A DNA stretch of 64,000 nt from Chlorocebus sabaeus (lineage: Eukaryota; Chordata; Mammalia; Primates; Cercopithecidae), in the NCBI RefSeq assembly GCF_047675955.1, contig NC_132904.1:86123447-86187446 (forward strand), read 5' to 3'. Below the pieces are notes generated by a model. It did not search any database. It saw only the letters and a list, made by a program, of their open reading frames with translations, and had not been told where the DNA came from. Both the position numbers and the translations under genes were made by a program. Below are positions 56,101 to 64,000 of this stretch, one piece after another; within the stretch, counting starts at the first letter, position 1, and each line of letters opens with the position of its first letter.

Positions 56101-56500
56101 TGTATTAGTTTCCTAGGACTGCCAGAATAAATCACCTCAAACTTAGTGGCTGAAAACAACAAAAATTTATTGTCTTACAGTTATAGATGCTGGAAGTATA
56201 AAATTAAGGTGTCAGTAGGATTGGTTCCTTCTGGGGGCTGTGGAGGAGAATCTGTCCTAGGCCTTGCTCCTTAACTTGTGGATGGCCATCTTCTCTTTAC
56301 ATCTCTTTACATTATCCTCACTCTAAATGTCTCCAAAGTTTCCCCTTTGTATGAAAACACCAGTCATATTGGATGAATGCCTATACTAGTGACCTCATTT
56401 TAACTTGATTATCTATGTAAAGATCCTATGTCTAAATAACTTCACATTGTCAAGTAGAGTACTGGAGGGATAGGACTTCAGCTTGTTCTATCTCAGATAG
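56101..56500 (-). mobile_element. MLT1-family (MaLR) LTR
   Basis: TGTATTAGTTTCCTAGGACTGCC, AATTTATTGTCTTACAGTTA, ACACCAGTCATATTGGATG, CTCATTTTAACTTGATTATC and GATAGGACTTCAGC: MaLR LTR in reverse, right end decayed. Confidence 0.75.
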
Positions 56501-57179
56501 AGAGGAGCCATTTCTTGTGAATTGGGAAGAGGGATATACTGAATCCATAATAAGCACATAAAGAGTTGGCTGATTCATAGGAGAAGTGACATGTTTCCAG
56601 CTCTAGTAAAAAACAAATTGAAGTGACATATAAAAAGGTACAGAGCATGACAGAATGAAAAATAAATGAACAAGAATACAGAGAGGATGTGGTAAATTAT
56701 TATGTTTCCCTAATATGTTATTGGACACTAAATAGTACTAGAATTATTAATCAACAATAATTCTAAACTGTTGCAATTGAAAGAATATATTAAGTGGTGT
56801 TATATGAGAAGTGCCAGGGCATCCTCATTTCTGTCCAATGGGAGAAACATTTTCATTTGAGACCTCCATGAATAATACAATCTTTTAGTTAGGAGAGCTG
56901 CATTTTGAGTGGTGCAGGCAGAATGGTGATCTCTCACACACAAACACTAAGAGAGAGAGAGAGACACAGAGACAGAGACAGAGACAGCAGAGAGAGACAG
57001 AGAAAGGAAGTGCAGGTACTCACATAGAGATAAGCTATTTCTTGACATTAAGAAATAAAGTAGAATCCAATGAAATAAAACCATGTCAGGAACATAGTTA
57101 ATTCACATACACATGCAGGTAAACACACACTGCTTGATACTTACTGTGGACTTTGAAAATTATGAGTGTGTGTGTGTAC
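56501..57179. other. single-copy DNA with (GA)n tract
   Basis: A purine-rich AGAGAGAG/GACAGAGACAG tract at 56949-57008. Otherwise no recognised feature. Confidence 0.5.
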
Positions 57180-57562
57180 ATTTGGCTCTCTGTATCCACG
57201 GATTTTGCATTCATAGATTCAACCAACCATGAATTAAAAACATTTGGAAATAACAAATATTAAAAAATAACAATGCAACAATAAAAAATAATACAAATAA
57301 AAAATATAGTATAACAACTATTTACCTAGCATGTATGTTGTATTAAGTAGTATAAGTAATCTAGAGATAACTTAATGTATACTAGAGGATGCATAGGCTA
57401 TATGCAAATACTATGCCACTTTAAACTGATAAGAACAGATACTAAACTTCATCTTGCCAAAAGTCAGAGAAACGATATAACTATGCCATTTCTATAAGGG
57501 ACTTGAGCTGAGCATTGTACGGATTTCAGTATCTTTGGGGTTCCTGGAAACAATTCCTTGTT
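57180..57562 (-). mobile_element. MER2 (Tigger1-derived, Tc1/mariner-pogo) relic
   Basis: TTGGCTCTCTGTATCCACGG, AGATTCAACCAACCATGAATT, TATAACAACTATTTACCTAGC, AAGTAATCTAGAGATAACTTA and AAGGGACTTGAGCTGAGC are the ordered Tigger-MITE blocks in reverse. No transposase. Confidence 0.8.
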
Positions 57563-57588
57563 TTATATATATATATAAATATATATGT
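57563..57588 (+). repeat. (TA)n microsatellite
   Basis: TATATATATATATAAATATA immediately left of the hairpin at 57589. Confidence 0.9.
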
Positions 57589-57646
57589 GATAGCTACTGA
57601 GTGACAGGTGATATCATACCATACCACCTGTCACTCAGTAGCTATC
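57589..57646. repeat. perfect 22-bp-arm hairpin
   Basis: Left arm 57589-57610 begins GATAGCTACTGAGTGACAGG; right arm 57625-57646 is its exact reverse complement; the loop is 14 bases. TA-rich flanks extend the dyad imperfectly. 57618-57638 equals the reverse complement of 55278-55298. Confidence 0.93.
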
Positions 57647-57722
57647 CTATATATATGCATATATATGTGTGTGTATATATATACGTATATGTGTGTATAT
57701 ATACATGTGCGTGTGTATATAT

Positions 57723-57858
57723 TTCACCTAAAATAATGATCTCCAGTTCCATTCATGTTGTTGCAAATTTCTTCCATGTGTCTTTATCTTCTGTTCTGGT
57801 ACCATACCCATCTGTGTTCAAATTTTTTTTGTACTGAAAAGTACACAGGGAATTAGAG

Positions 57859-57889
<31 letters not shown>

Positions 57890-58129
57890 TATATGCTGTC
57901 TGTCCTCGCTATCACAGGGAATTGGAGAGATATATATGTATATATGTCTACATATACACGCATATGTGTATATATGTATATATGTAGACATATATGCATG
58001 TATATATGTACTTTTCAGTACAAAACAAATTTGAACACAGATGGGTATGGTATCAGAACAGAAGATAAAGACACATGGAAGAAATTTGCAGCAGCATGAA
58101 TGGAATTGGAGATAATTATTTTAGGTGAA
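57723..58129. repeat. large inverted repeat with microsatellite loop
   Basis: Arms 57723-57844 and 58008-58129 are 122 bp each and match at 116 positions in inverted orientation without gaps. The right arm is L1 3'-region sequence in sense. The 163-base loop holds TA/CA repeats and a further imperfect dyad around ATGTCTACATATACAC. The arms converge on GTACTGAAAAGTAC. Confidence 0.9.
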
Positions 58130-58470
58130 ATAATCCAGGCACAGGAAGACAAACATTATTTTATTTCAGGTGAAAGACAAACATTTTATTTTAGGTGAAA
58201 TAATCCAGGCACAGAAAGACAAATATTACATGTTCTCATTTATTTGTGGGATCTAAAAATCAAAACAATTGAACGCATGGAGATAGAGAGCAGAAGGATA
58301 GTTACCAAAGGCTGCAAAGGGTAGTGTAGGCTATGAGGGTGAGGTGGGGATAGTTACTGGGTACAAAAAATAGTTAGAAAGAATAAATAATACCTAGTAT
58401 TTAAAAGCACAACAGGGTGACTATAGTCAAAATAATATAATTGTACACTTTAAATATGAAATTAAATATA
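58070..58470 (+). repeat. L1 3' end (L1MA/L1PB grade)
   Basis: GCAGCATGAATGGAATTGGAG, TTACATGTTCTCATTTATTTG, GTGGGATCTAAAAATCAAAAC, GGGTGACTATAGTCAAAATA and TTGTACACTTTAAATATG are L1 in order. 58117-58225 includes a tandem duplication of the GTGAAATAATCCAGGCACAG block. Confidence 0.8.
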
Positions 58471-59569
58471 TATACCATACTAGGACACCAAGTTGAATTA
58501 CCCCAGCATGCAAAACCCACATTGATCACCATGCTTGCCCCAAGGGAAGCTGTACAATGTCTGGCTCATCCAGCTCCCCATCATTTCTCACTAGCAATCC
58601 ATTGTCCATTATCATGTTTGAATGAATAGCATTTTAAAAGTATAAAGATTTTATTTTTAAAAAGCAAATAATTATTTAATTTGCCTTTTATAAACTTTTT
58701 GAAAACTTTAAAAAAAAACTTTTTTAAAGTCCTGAGGAGTATTTTCTTTAAAGTGCTGAGTTATAAAACTCCATATATTGGGCTACGATAGCCTTACCTG
58801 ATTCTTGCTAAGAATCTAGTACCCAGAAAATGCAAATACAAAGTAAGCAACTCAAAAATAAACAAATAAATTGGAGCTATGCTACCTGTTGAAATATGAC
58901 CTAGCGCAAACACCTATGGCACTTGCTTGTGAATCACACAAGTTTTTGGTGTCCTGAGTTTTGATTGAATGAGCGAGTTTACGCTGGACCACAAGGGGGC
59001 CCCTCTGTCAATAGCATACTCTATTTATGTATTAAGTCAATAATGAAGAGAAAAGAAACATCGATGACCCCAAGTCTCTTTAACTGAATGGAGGTAAAAG
59101 GGAAACAATGAATGAGAAAAGTACTCTGCCCTTTTAAGAATCTTGGATTCACATTCCTGATGAAGTTATTTTTCCTTCTTTCACTGATTCCCATTTCACT
59201 CTATTATATAGCACCATGTTCCCCAGAAGCTCCTGAATGAAGGGCATCACTCAGCTGTGTTAAGTATCTGCAACAATAAATATATTAGTTTCAATGTCTA
59301 GGCTATGGATATTCCTTTTTACTGAAGGTAAGACATATAGCTGCCCAGGTTGGACAAAATTAATAATAATAATAATTAATAATGGCAAATTTTTATTCTA
59401 GCGAGTTACTTGGCTTGACTTGTAGAAATAGCAACATTCATCTGAAATGCCCCCTCCTACACTTATGTCTAAGGGCAAAGCATACCAATGATCCCACATA
59501 CACCACAGATAACTTCATTTTACATATTTTATTCTGTTACCAAACTAAATTTTTATCACGTAGATCTAC
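58471..59569. other. single-copy DNA with a CTCF-like site
   Basis: No gene or firm repeat. An (AAT)n tract lies at 59359-59384 and a CTCF-like core at 58989-59000. Confidence 0.45.
58989..59000 (+). promoter_or_regulatory. CTCF-like core motif
   Basis: CCACAAGGGGGC matches the CCACNAGGGGGC core of the CTCF motif. Bases after it (CCCTCTG) depart from the usual GC extension. Occupancy cannot be judged from sequence. Confidence 0.4.
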
Positions 59570-59680
59570 CTTCATACTTTGTTGCTCACTGAACACTTCA
59601 GTAATTCTCAGCATCCCATGTAAAGCATTAAGCACAGTCCCAATGCAGAGCAAGTAAGCAATAACTGTTAGTTATTATAA
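59570..59680 (+). repeat. MIR 3' end
   Basis: AAGCATTAAGCACAGTCCC, AATGCAGAGCAAGTAAGC, AATAACTGTTAGTTATTAT. Confidence 0.55.
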
Positions 59681-60784
59681 CTTTATTATGTCTTTTCGGT
59701 GCATTAAACCACTGCTCTGATTCCTAGCCCAACATTCTATTAAACCACAAAATCCAGTTGAATAATATATGATAATATAATAACACGGCGATAAGTGCTA
59801 AATACTCAGTAACACAGATGGAATCAGACAGCTTTCCCATGAAATAGAGAAAATAGTAGATAGGAGATACAGGCCTGAGCACTCTAAGCAGAAGCTAAGT
59901 TATCACAGGATATCCTGGCAATCTGTGGCACATGAACCCTTTTCTTCTGGAATCTGGAACTATGTTGCAACTCTCACTTTCTCCCTTGCTAGAGACCCAG
60001 TTTGTTCCCTTGTGATTATCAGCAGTTGAGAAATCCTTAGACCATCCGAAAGGACTACTTTTTATATGTATAATGAACAGAGTGTAAAGTGTAAAGGATT
60101 ATTTCGAAGAGAAACTCCTGGTTCCCACTTAAAATCCTTTCTTGTTTCTGAGTTTTTCAAATGGAGCCCTCTTTACCAGCTTGACCCCTCAGAGATAAGC
60201 TGTTCCCCTACCTATTCAGATCTGAGATTTGAAAACATTCCTTTTCCTGTGAATTCAGCTAGGACAAAGCTGGAGCTTTTTGAAAAAATTTGAAATACAC
60301 AATTTTTAAAGACGAAAATTTTTAAAGAAAATTTTTAAAAATTGAAAAAAAAAAACATTTATAGAAAGAGACTTCTAATCCAAATTTAACTTCTCAAAAT
60401 ATGTTTTGACCGGTTAGCACAATGTTTCAGTCTTTCCGGAGAATGCCCTTTGAAACTGTTTTCTTCTACACAACTTCCTCCTTTCCTCTGACTTTCCTGC
60501 TCTAGAAGGGAAGAACTGGAGCAGGACAAATCAAATTACTCACGAGGAAGGACAAGAAATAAGGAACTGAATTATCAACAATTGGAGAAAGAAAGCTGAT
60601 GTCAGTATCATTTCATATATGATTATGTCAGAGTCAGGTGGATAAGCCAATCCTGTTGAATAGCATACTTTTCCTGCTACTCCTAAAGGGTAAAGAGGTC
60701 TTTCTCTTACAAAGCCGTCCTAGCTAGTAATCTTACAGGACACAAAGAGTTTATTTTCATGTTATTTCTTAGTAACTCAAAATA
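59681..60784. other. single-copy DNA, nothing recognised
   Basis: About 1.1 kb. One short plus-strand frame (60066-60293) lacks splice context or known motifs. Confidence 0.4.
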
Positions 60785-60929
60785 CCTCTAAAGTTTTGCA
60801 TATTATGAAAGTACCATAGTCACAGTGCTGAGAAAAGGAGTAAATAAGATAATATATATAAAAACACTTGGCTCAGTCCCTGGCTCTGTGGTTGATAAAT
60901 ATTAAATTAGTATTAATTATTATTATAAT
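60785..60929 (+). repeat. inverted local repeat, source copy (contains a MIR 3' end)
   Basis: Reverse complement matches 63651-63798 with four substitutions and a 3-base (ATA) length change. The right half (TTGGCTCAGTCCCTGGCTCTG, GATAAATATTAAATTAG) is a MIR 3' end in sense. Confidence 0.9.
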
Positions 60930-61449
60930 ATCCAAAGAGTCCATTGCAAGATATAGAAGAATGGAGGCAGCCATAACACTAAGAGAAAAGTCCATTTTCT
61001 CCAACTATTTATCCTGTAGCCCAACATAATTGCCATTAGGAAGAAAGAGCAACTTTAACAAAAATTTTAAGTTGCAGTAGATGTTCAACTTTAAATCCAT
61101 CCCACAAACATTTCCAACCAAAGAAACATAGAAGATTTAATCTTATTTTCTAGGTAGTGTAGACTTAATTGTGAGAACAAAATAAAAACTTCGGGAAATG
61201 TTAGGGAAGAGAAATAAGAGGTGTGAAGAGCTGATTATTACAATTCCTTCTTTCCCTTCTTGACTTTTATTGCTGTTGGGTAATAAAATAACGCAAAGAA
61301 TGTGCTGAGAAATAACCTAAACAAATAGCCAGTATACCACAAAGATCATTTAAAATTTAAACAATTAAAATAAGATATCATCTGCTAAAATAATAACTGG
61401 CAGGGCTAGCACAGTTTCTTCTTTCATGTATTTCTTCCTTCATTTGAAG
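60930..61449. other. single-copy DNA, nothing recognised
   Basis: No recognised features. Confidence 0.4.
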
Positions 61450-62850
61450 AATAGACATACAACTGTGTGTCACATGGTGTAGTATACTTGAGTCATTCAG
61501 AATTAATTGGGCATCATTCCTGCCTTTGAGTCAGTCTAATGAGGAAGAAAATCTTTCAATAATGATTTCATGTCCTTCATGTCATTACAGATGGGTAGAT
61601 ACAGTACTATGACAGCACAAAAGATAAAATAAAAATACCTTCCTGCAAAAGGTCCAAATAAGTCCAATGCAAAGGTGATATTTGAGATGAGCCCTAATGT
61701 ATGCCTAAAACATTTCCAGAAAGTTAAGTGGCAGTTAATATCACAGGCAAATGAGACAGAATTTTTTAAATCCTAATGCCTCAAAATAGCCAACAATATT
61801 CTAGAAACCATTTGAAGTTTGATGTATCCAGTTTTCATATGTGATGGCAGGAGGGAATAGGGGAGTACTAGTGAATTAGAAATGAGGCTGGAAAGCTTAA
61901 TCATCCAGGATTCTATATAATAGGTAAAATAAACCAATTCCAGTTGTCTTAAGCAAAAAAGAGAGGGATTAAGGGTGGTAGGGGCTATTATAAAGACACA
62001 ATAATGTCTCACAGAAGCCAAAGGTAGAAATGACAATGGGTCTCAGAAAACGCAGGAATTAAGGTCTTGGAGATTATAAATTGAAGGAGTGCTCCATTTC
62101 TAATATTGTTTCTGCTAAGCTCTGGGCCCTTGCTTTATTCTGCTTTCTACTTAATCTTGATTTCTTTGTTATTCAATTCATATGGGAGGTAGAAGCTGGC
62201 TGGCCACTCAGGTAATGCTTCCAGTCACTTTAAATTTTAATTCAACACCTTAGTGCAAATATTCTCCAAAGCTGAATCAGATATCTACTCTTCACCCATT
62301 TCACTGTGACCAGGGGCATGAGGTTTCCAAGGTAAAAGTTCATCACGAGACTAGATTTGTATGAGATTCTGAAAAGATTTGTACATCTCGATGAAAAGTT
62401 TAAACTTTGTTTGGCAGAGAAAAATAAAGAATAAAGGCAAAGGTTTACAAGGAAAATATGACTTTTTTTTTCCTTTTAGGACAAAGTAGAGGTAGCTGTT
62501 GGTGATGAGTAAAATAGTCAAGAGTGTTGGGATTTTAGCCTGAACTGCAGTGAAGAGTGGTGTCATCATTTATCCAGGTAGGACAGCGAGGGAAGTCTGG
62601 CAATAGACTGAGTTGGTATTGGGGAGGCACAAAGTAAATTTGTTGGACAGTGGGTTGTAGAGCAACTTATCTTTCACTGTGTGAAGTTTGAGCTGTCTAA
62701 TATACTTCCAGTTGGAGACTTCAATTAAGCAATTACATATTTAATGCTGAATCTCAAGGGAGAAGTCTAGGTTGACAACAAATATGAAAAATGCGGATCT
62801 CAATCAAGATCAGAAGTGTTTAGTGCACCAGCTTCTGTATCAAATCAACC
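61450..62850 (-). repeat. decayed L2 pieces, antisense, plus an unnamed old repeat
   Basis: L2 antisense wording at 61500-61760 (CATTCCTGCCTTTGAGTC, TGATATTTGAGATGAGCCC) and at 62560-62830 (ATTTATCCAGGTAGGACAGC, TAAGTTTG-like GAAGTTTGAGCTGTCTAATA, GATGAGATCACC-like tail). 61900-62340 looks like a different old interspersed element that I cannot name. Confidence 0.45.
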
Positions 62851-63129
62851 CATTCGGTTAAAAAAATAATGTATTCTTTTATTGCCATAAAGTTTATTTG
62901 GGTGTTATTGATCGCGCCTAGCAATGATTCAGTAATCTGGGCTATTTCTGTCTGTGGCTGTATCATTCTCCAGGGCCTCTGAATCCTCTGCTGGAGCCTC
63001 TGTTCCAGAAACCATTAAGGTAAACAAAGAGAGGGAAAAATTGTATAGGAGGTTTTGGAGGGGGGATAAGCTTGGAAGGGGCATATATCACTTCCTGTCA
63101 TACTTTATTAGCTCTTACACAATAATGAG
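62851..63129. other. unassigned sequence before the Alu
   Basis: No firm identification; wording such as GGCATATATCACTTCCTGTC suggests continuation of the unnamed old repeat seen at 61900-62340. Confidence 0.3.
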
Positions 63130-63139
63130 GACACCTCTA

Positions 63140-63141
<2 letters not shown>

Positions 63142-63174
<33 letters not shown>

Positions 63175-63456
63175 AGACGGAGTCTCGCTTTGTCGCCCAG
63201 GCTGGAGTGCAGTGGCCAGATCTCAGCTCACTGCAAGCTCCGCCTCCCGGGTTTACGCCATTCTCCTGCCTCAGCCTCCCGAGTAGCTGGGACTACAGGC
63301 GCCCGCCACCTCGCCCGGCTAGTTTTTTGTATTTTTTTAGTAGAGACGGGGTTTCACCATATTAGCCAGGATGGTCTCGATCTCCTGACCTCGTGATCCG
63401 CCCGTCTCGGCCTCCCAAAGTGCTGGGATTACAGGCTTGAGCCACTGCGCCCGGCC
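63142..63456 (-). mobile_element. young AluY of Old World monkey type (AluYR-like)
   Basis: T32 tail, then GAGACGGAGTCTCGCTTTG, GCAGTGGCCAGATCTCAGC, GGGTTTACGCCATTCTCC, CCGGCTAGTTTTTTGTATT and ACAGGCTTGAGCCACTGCGC. These are reverse complements of AluYR variants. Perfect target-site duplication GACACCTCTAC at 63130-63140 and 63457-63467. Confidence 0.93.
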
Positions 63457-63650
63457 GACACCTCTACTTTTAAGGGAGACTGACATGCAGCCTCGCTGTA
63501 TTCCCAGAACAACAGGGAAACGTGGTTGGTGAACCTCTAGCCAGTGGCAGTCAGATACAGATGGTACTTAACTTTCTAGAAGCTAAGTCATGATTATAGG
63601 CAAGTATGCTATAGTTATAGATTACAGGCAAGTATGCTGGAAGTTAAGTC
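63457..63650. other. sequence between AluYR and the inverted copy, with a short imperfect repeat
   Basis: AGGCAAGTATGCT occurs at 63598-63610 and 63627-63639, giving a short imperfect direct repeat just before the insertion at 63651. Confidence 0.5.
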
Positions 63651-63798
63651 ATTATAATAATAATAATTAATACTAACTTAATATTTATCAACCACAGAGC
63701 CAGGGACTGAGCCAAGTGTTTTTATATACATTGTCTTATTTACTCCTTTTCTCAGCACTGTGACTATGGTACTTTCATAATATGTAAAACTTTAGAGG
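63651..63798 (-). repeat. inverted local repeat, inserted copy
   Basis: About 97% identical to the reverse complement of 60785-60929. It is bracketed by GGAAGTTAAGTCAT (63639-63652) and GGAAGTTAGTCAT (63797-63809), an imperfect direct repeat as an insertion would create. Confidence 0.9.
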
Positions 63799-64000
63799 AA
63801 GTTAGTCATGAGTTTGAAATCACCTCAAGAGACACTAAAGAATGAAAAGAGTAGGGCCAAAGAGAGAGCCCTGGGACACTCCAACATTTAAAGGTCTGGT
63901 TAAAAAAAAAAAAAAAAAGGTGGGCTGGCAAAGGAGACTGAAAAGGGACGCCAGTCAGTTTCAGAGGACAACGGTGTCATACAGTCTAGAAGAGAAAGAG
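63799..64000 (-). repeat. L2 body, antisense, cut by window edge
   Basis: GAGAGCCCTGGGACACTCCAAC, GCTGGCAAAGGAGACTGAAAAG and CAGAGGACAACGGTGTCATAC are the antisense L2 reverse-transcriptase region. An A16 run at 63902-63917 interrupts it. Confidence 0.7.

Noticed and set aside
57100..58200. CRISPR-like look of repeated palindromic units
   Set aside because: Eukaryotic context, no regular repeat-spacer spacing; it is microsatellite and inverted-repeat DNA.
63172..63396. 74-codon frame in the young AluYR
   Set aside because: Alu-derived frame with no gene context.
1..64000. tRNA, rRNA or snRNA genes
   Set aside because: No A/B box pairs with a cloverleaf, and no snRNA wording, outside Alu and MIR, whose tRNA- or 7SL-derived promoters are decayed.

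Overview
This window is primate nuclear DNA, almost certainly from an Old World monkey (Cercopithecidae). Alu elements of J, S and Y type lie throughout, with L1, L2, MIR, MaLR/ERVL and ERV1 LTRs and DNA-transposon fossils. The two youngest Alus (48412-48704 plus strand, 63142-63456 minus strand) carry the CCGGCCACTG / CTGGCCACTG right-arm variant and the GGCTCAAGCC, GCGTAAACCC and ACTAGCC variants that I associate with the AluYR group of macaques, baboons and relatives. This assignment is from memory of the families. There is no operon, CRISPR array, rRNA or tRNA gene.

Layout. 1-1101: two minus-strand open segments with matched splice signals and phase (818-1101 and 68-342). They are the only candidate protein-coding sequence and I do not recognise the gene. 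1.6-9.6 kb: an internally deleted L1 interrupted by a MaLR LTR, two Alus, two ERV1-type LTRs and a candidate retrocopy. 9.6-23.6 kb: mostly AT-rich single-copy DNA with MIR, L1M, Alu and L2 relics and a hAT element. 23.6-25.1 kb: a three-level nest (MLT1 > Alu > MER41 LTR); the MER41 LTR keeps two intact STAT-type GAS motifs. 25-36 kb: MIR, Alu and L2 relics, a 5'-inverted L1 and very short L1 tails. 36-51 kb: L2/MIR relics, an ERVL-like LTR, an MLT1 with an Alu inside it, long quiet stretches and a young AluYR. 51-53.3 kb: an antisense L2 body. 53-64 kb: Alu, L2, an MLT1-type LTR, MER2 (Tigger), a strongly palindromic AT-rich block at 57.5-58.2 kb, and L2 relics with a second AluYR.

The most unusual signal is not a gene. 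It is a set of short local copies, 20-150 bp long and 0.1-3 kb apart, usually inverted, whose copies are far more alike than the old repeats around them: 60785-60929 vs 63651-63798 (inverted, ~97%), 30241-30377 vs 31674-31810 (inverted, ~93%), 57723-57844 vs 58008-58129 (inverted, ~95%), 14122-14163 vs 15168-15209 (direct, one mismatch), and a perfect 22-bp-arm hairpin at 57589-57646 that shares 21 bases with 55278-55298. I read these as templated insertions or template-switch events. All identities were counted by eye.

Functionally the window looks like the 3' part of a minus-strand gene followed by more than 60 kb of intron or intergenic DNA. The best regulatory candidates are the MER41 LTR and a CTCF-like core at 58989-59000.
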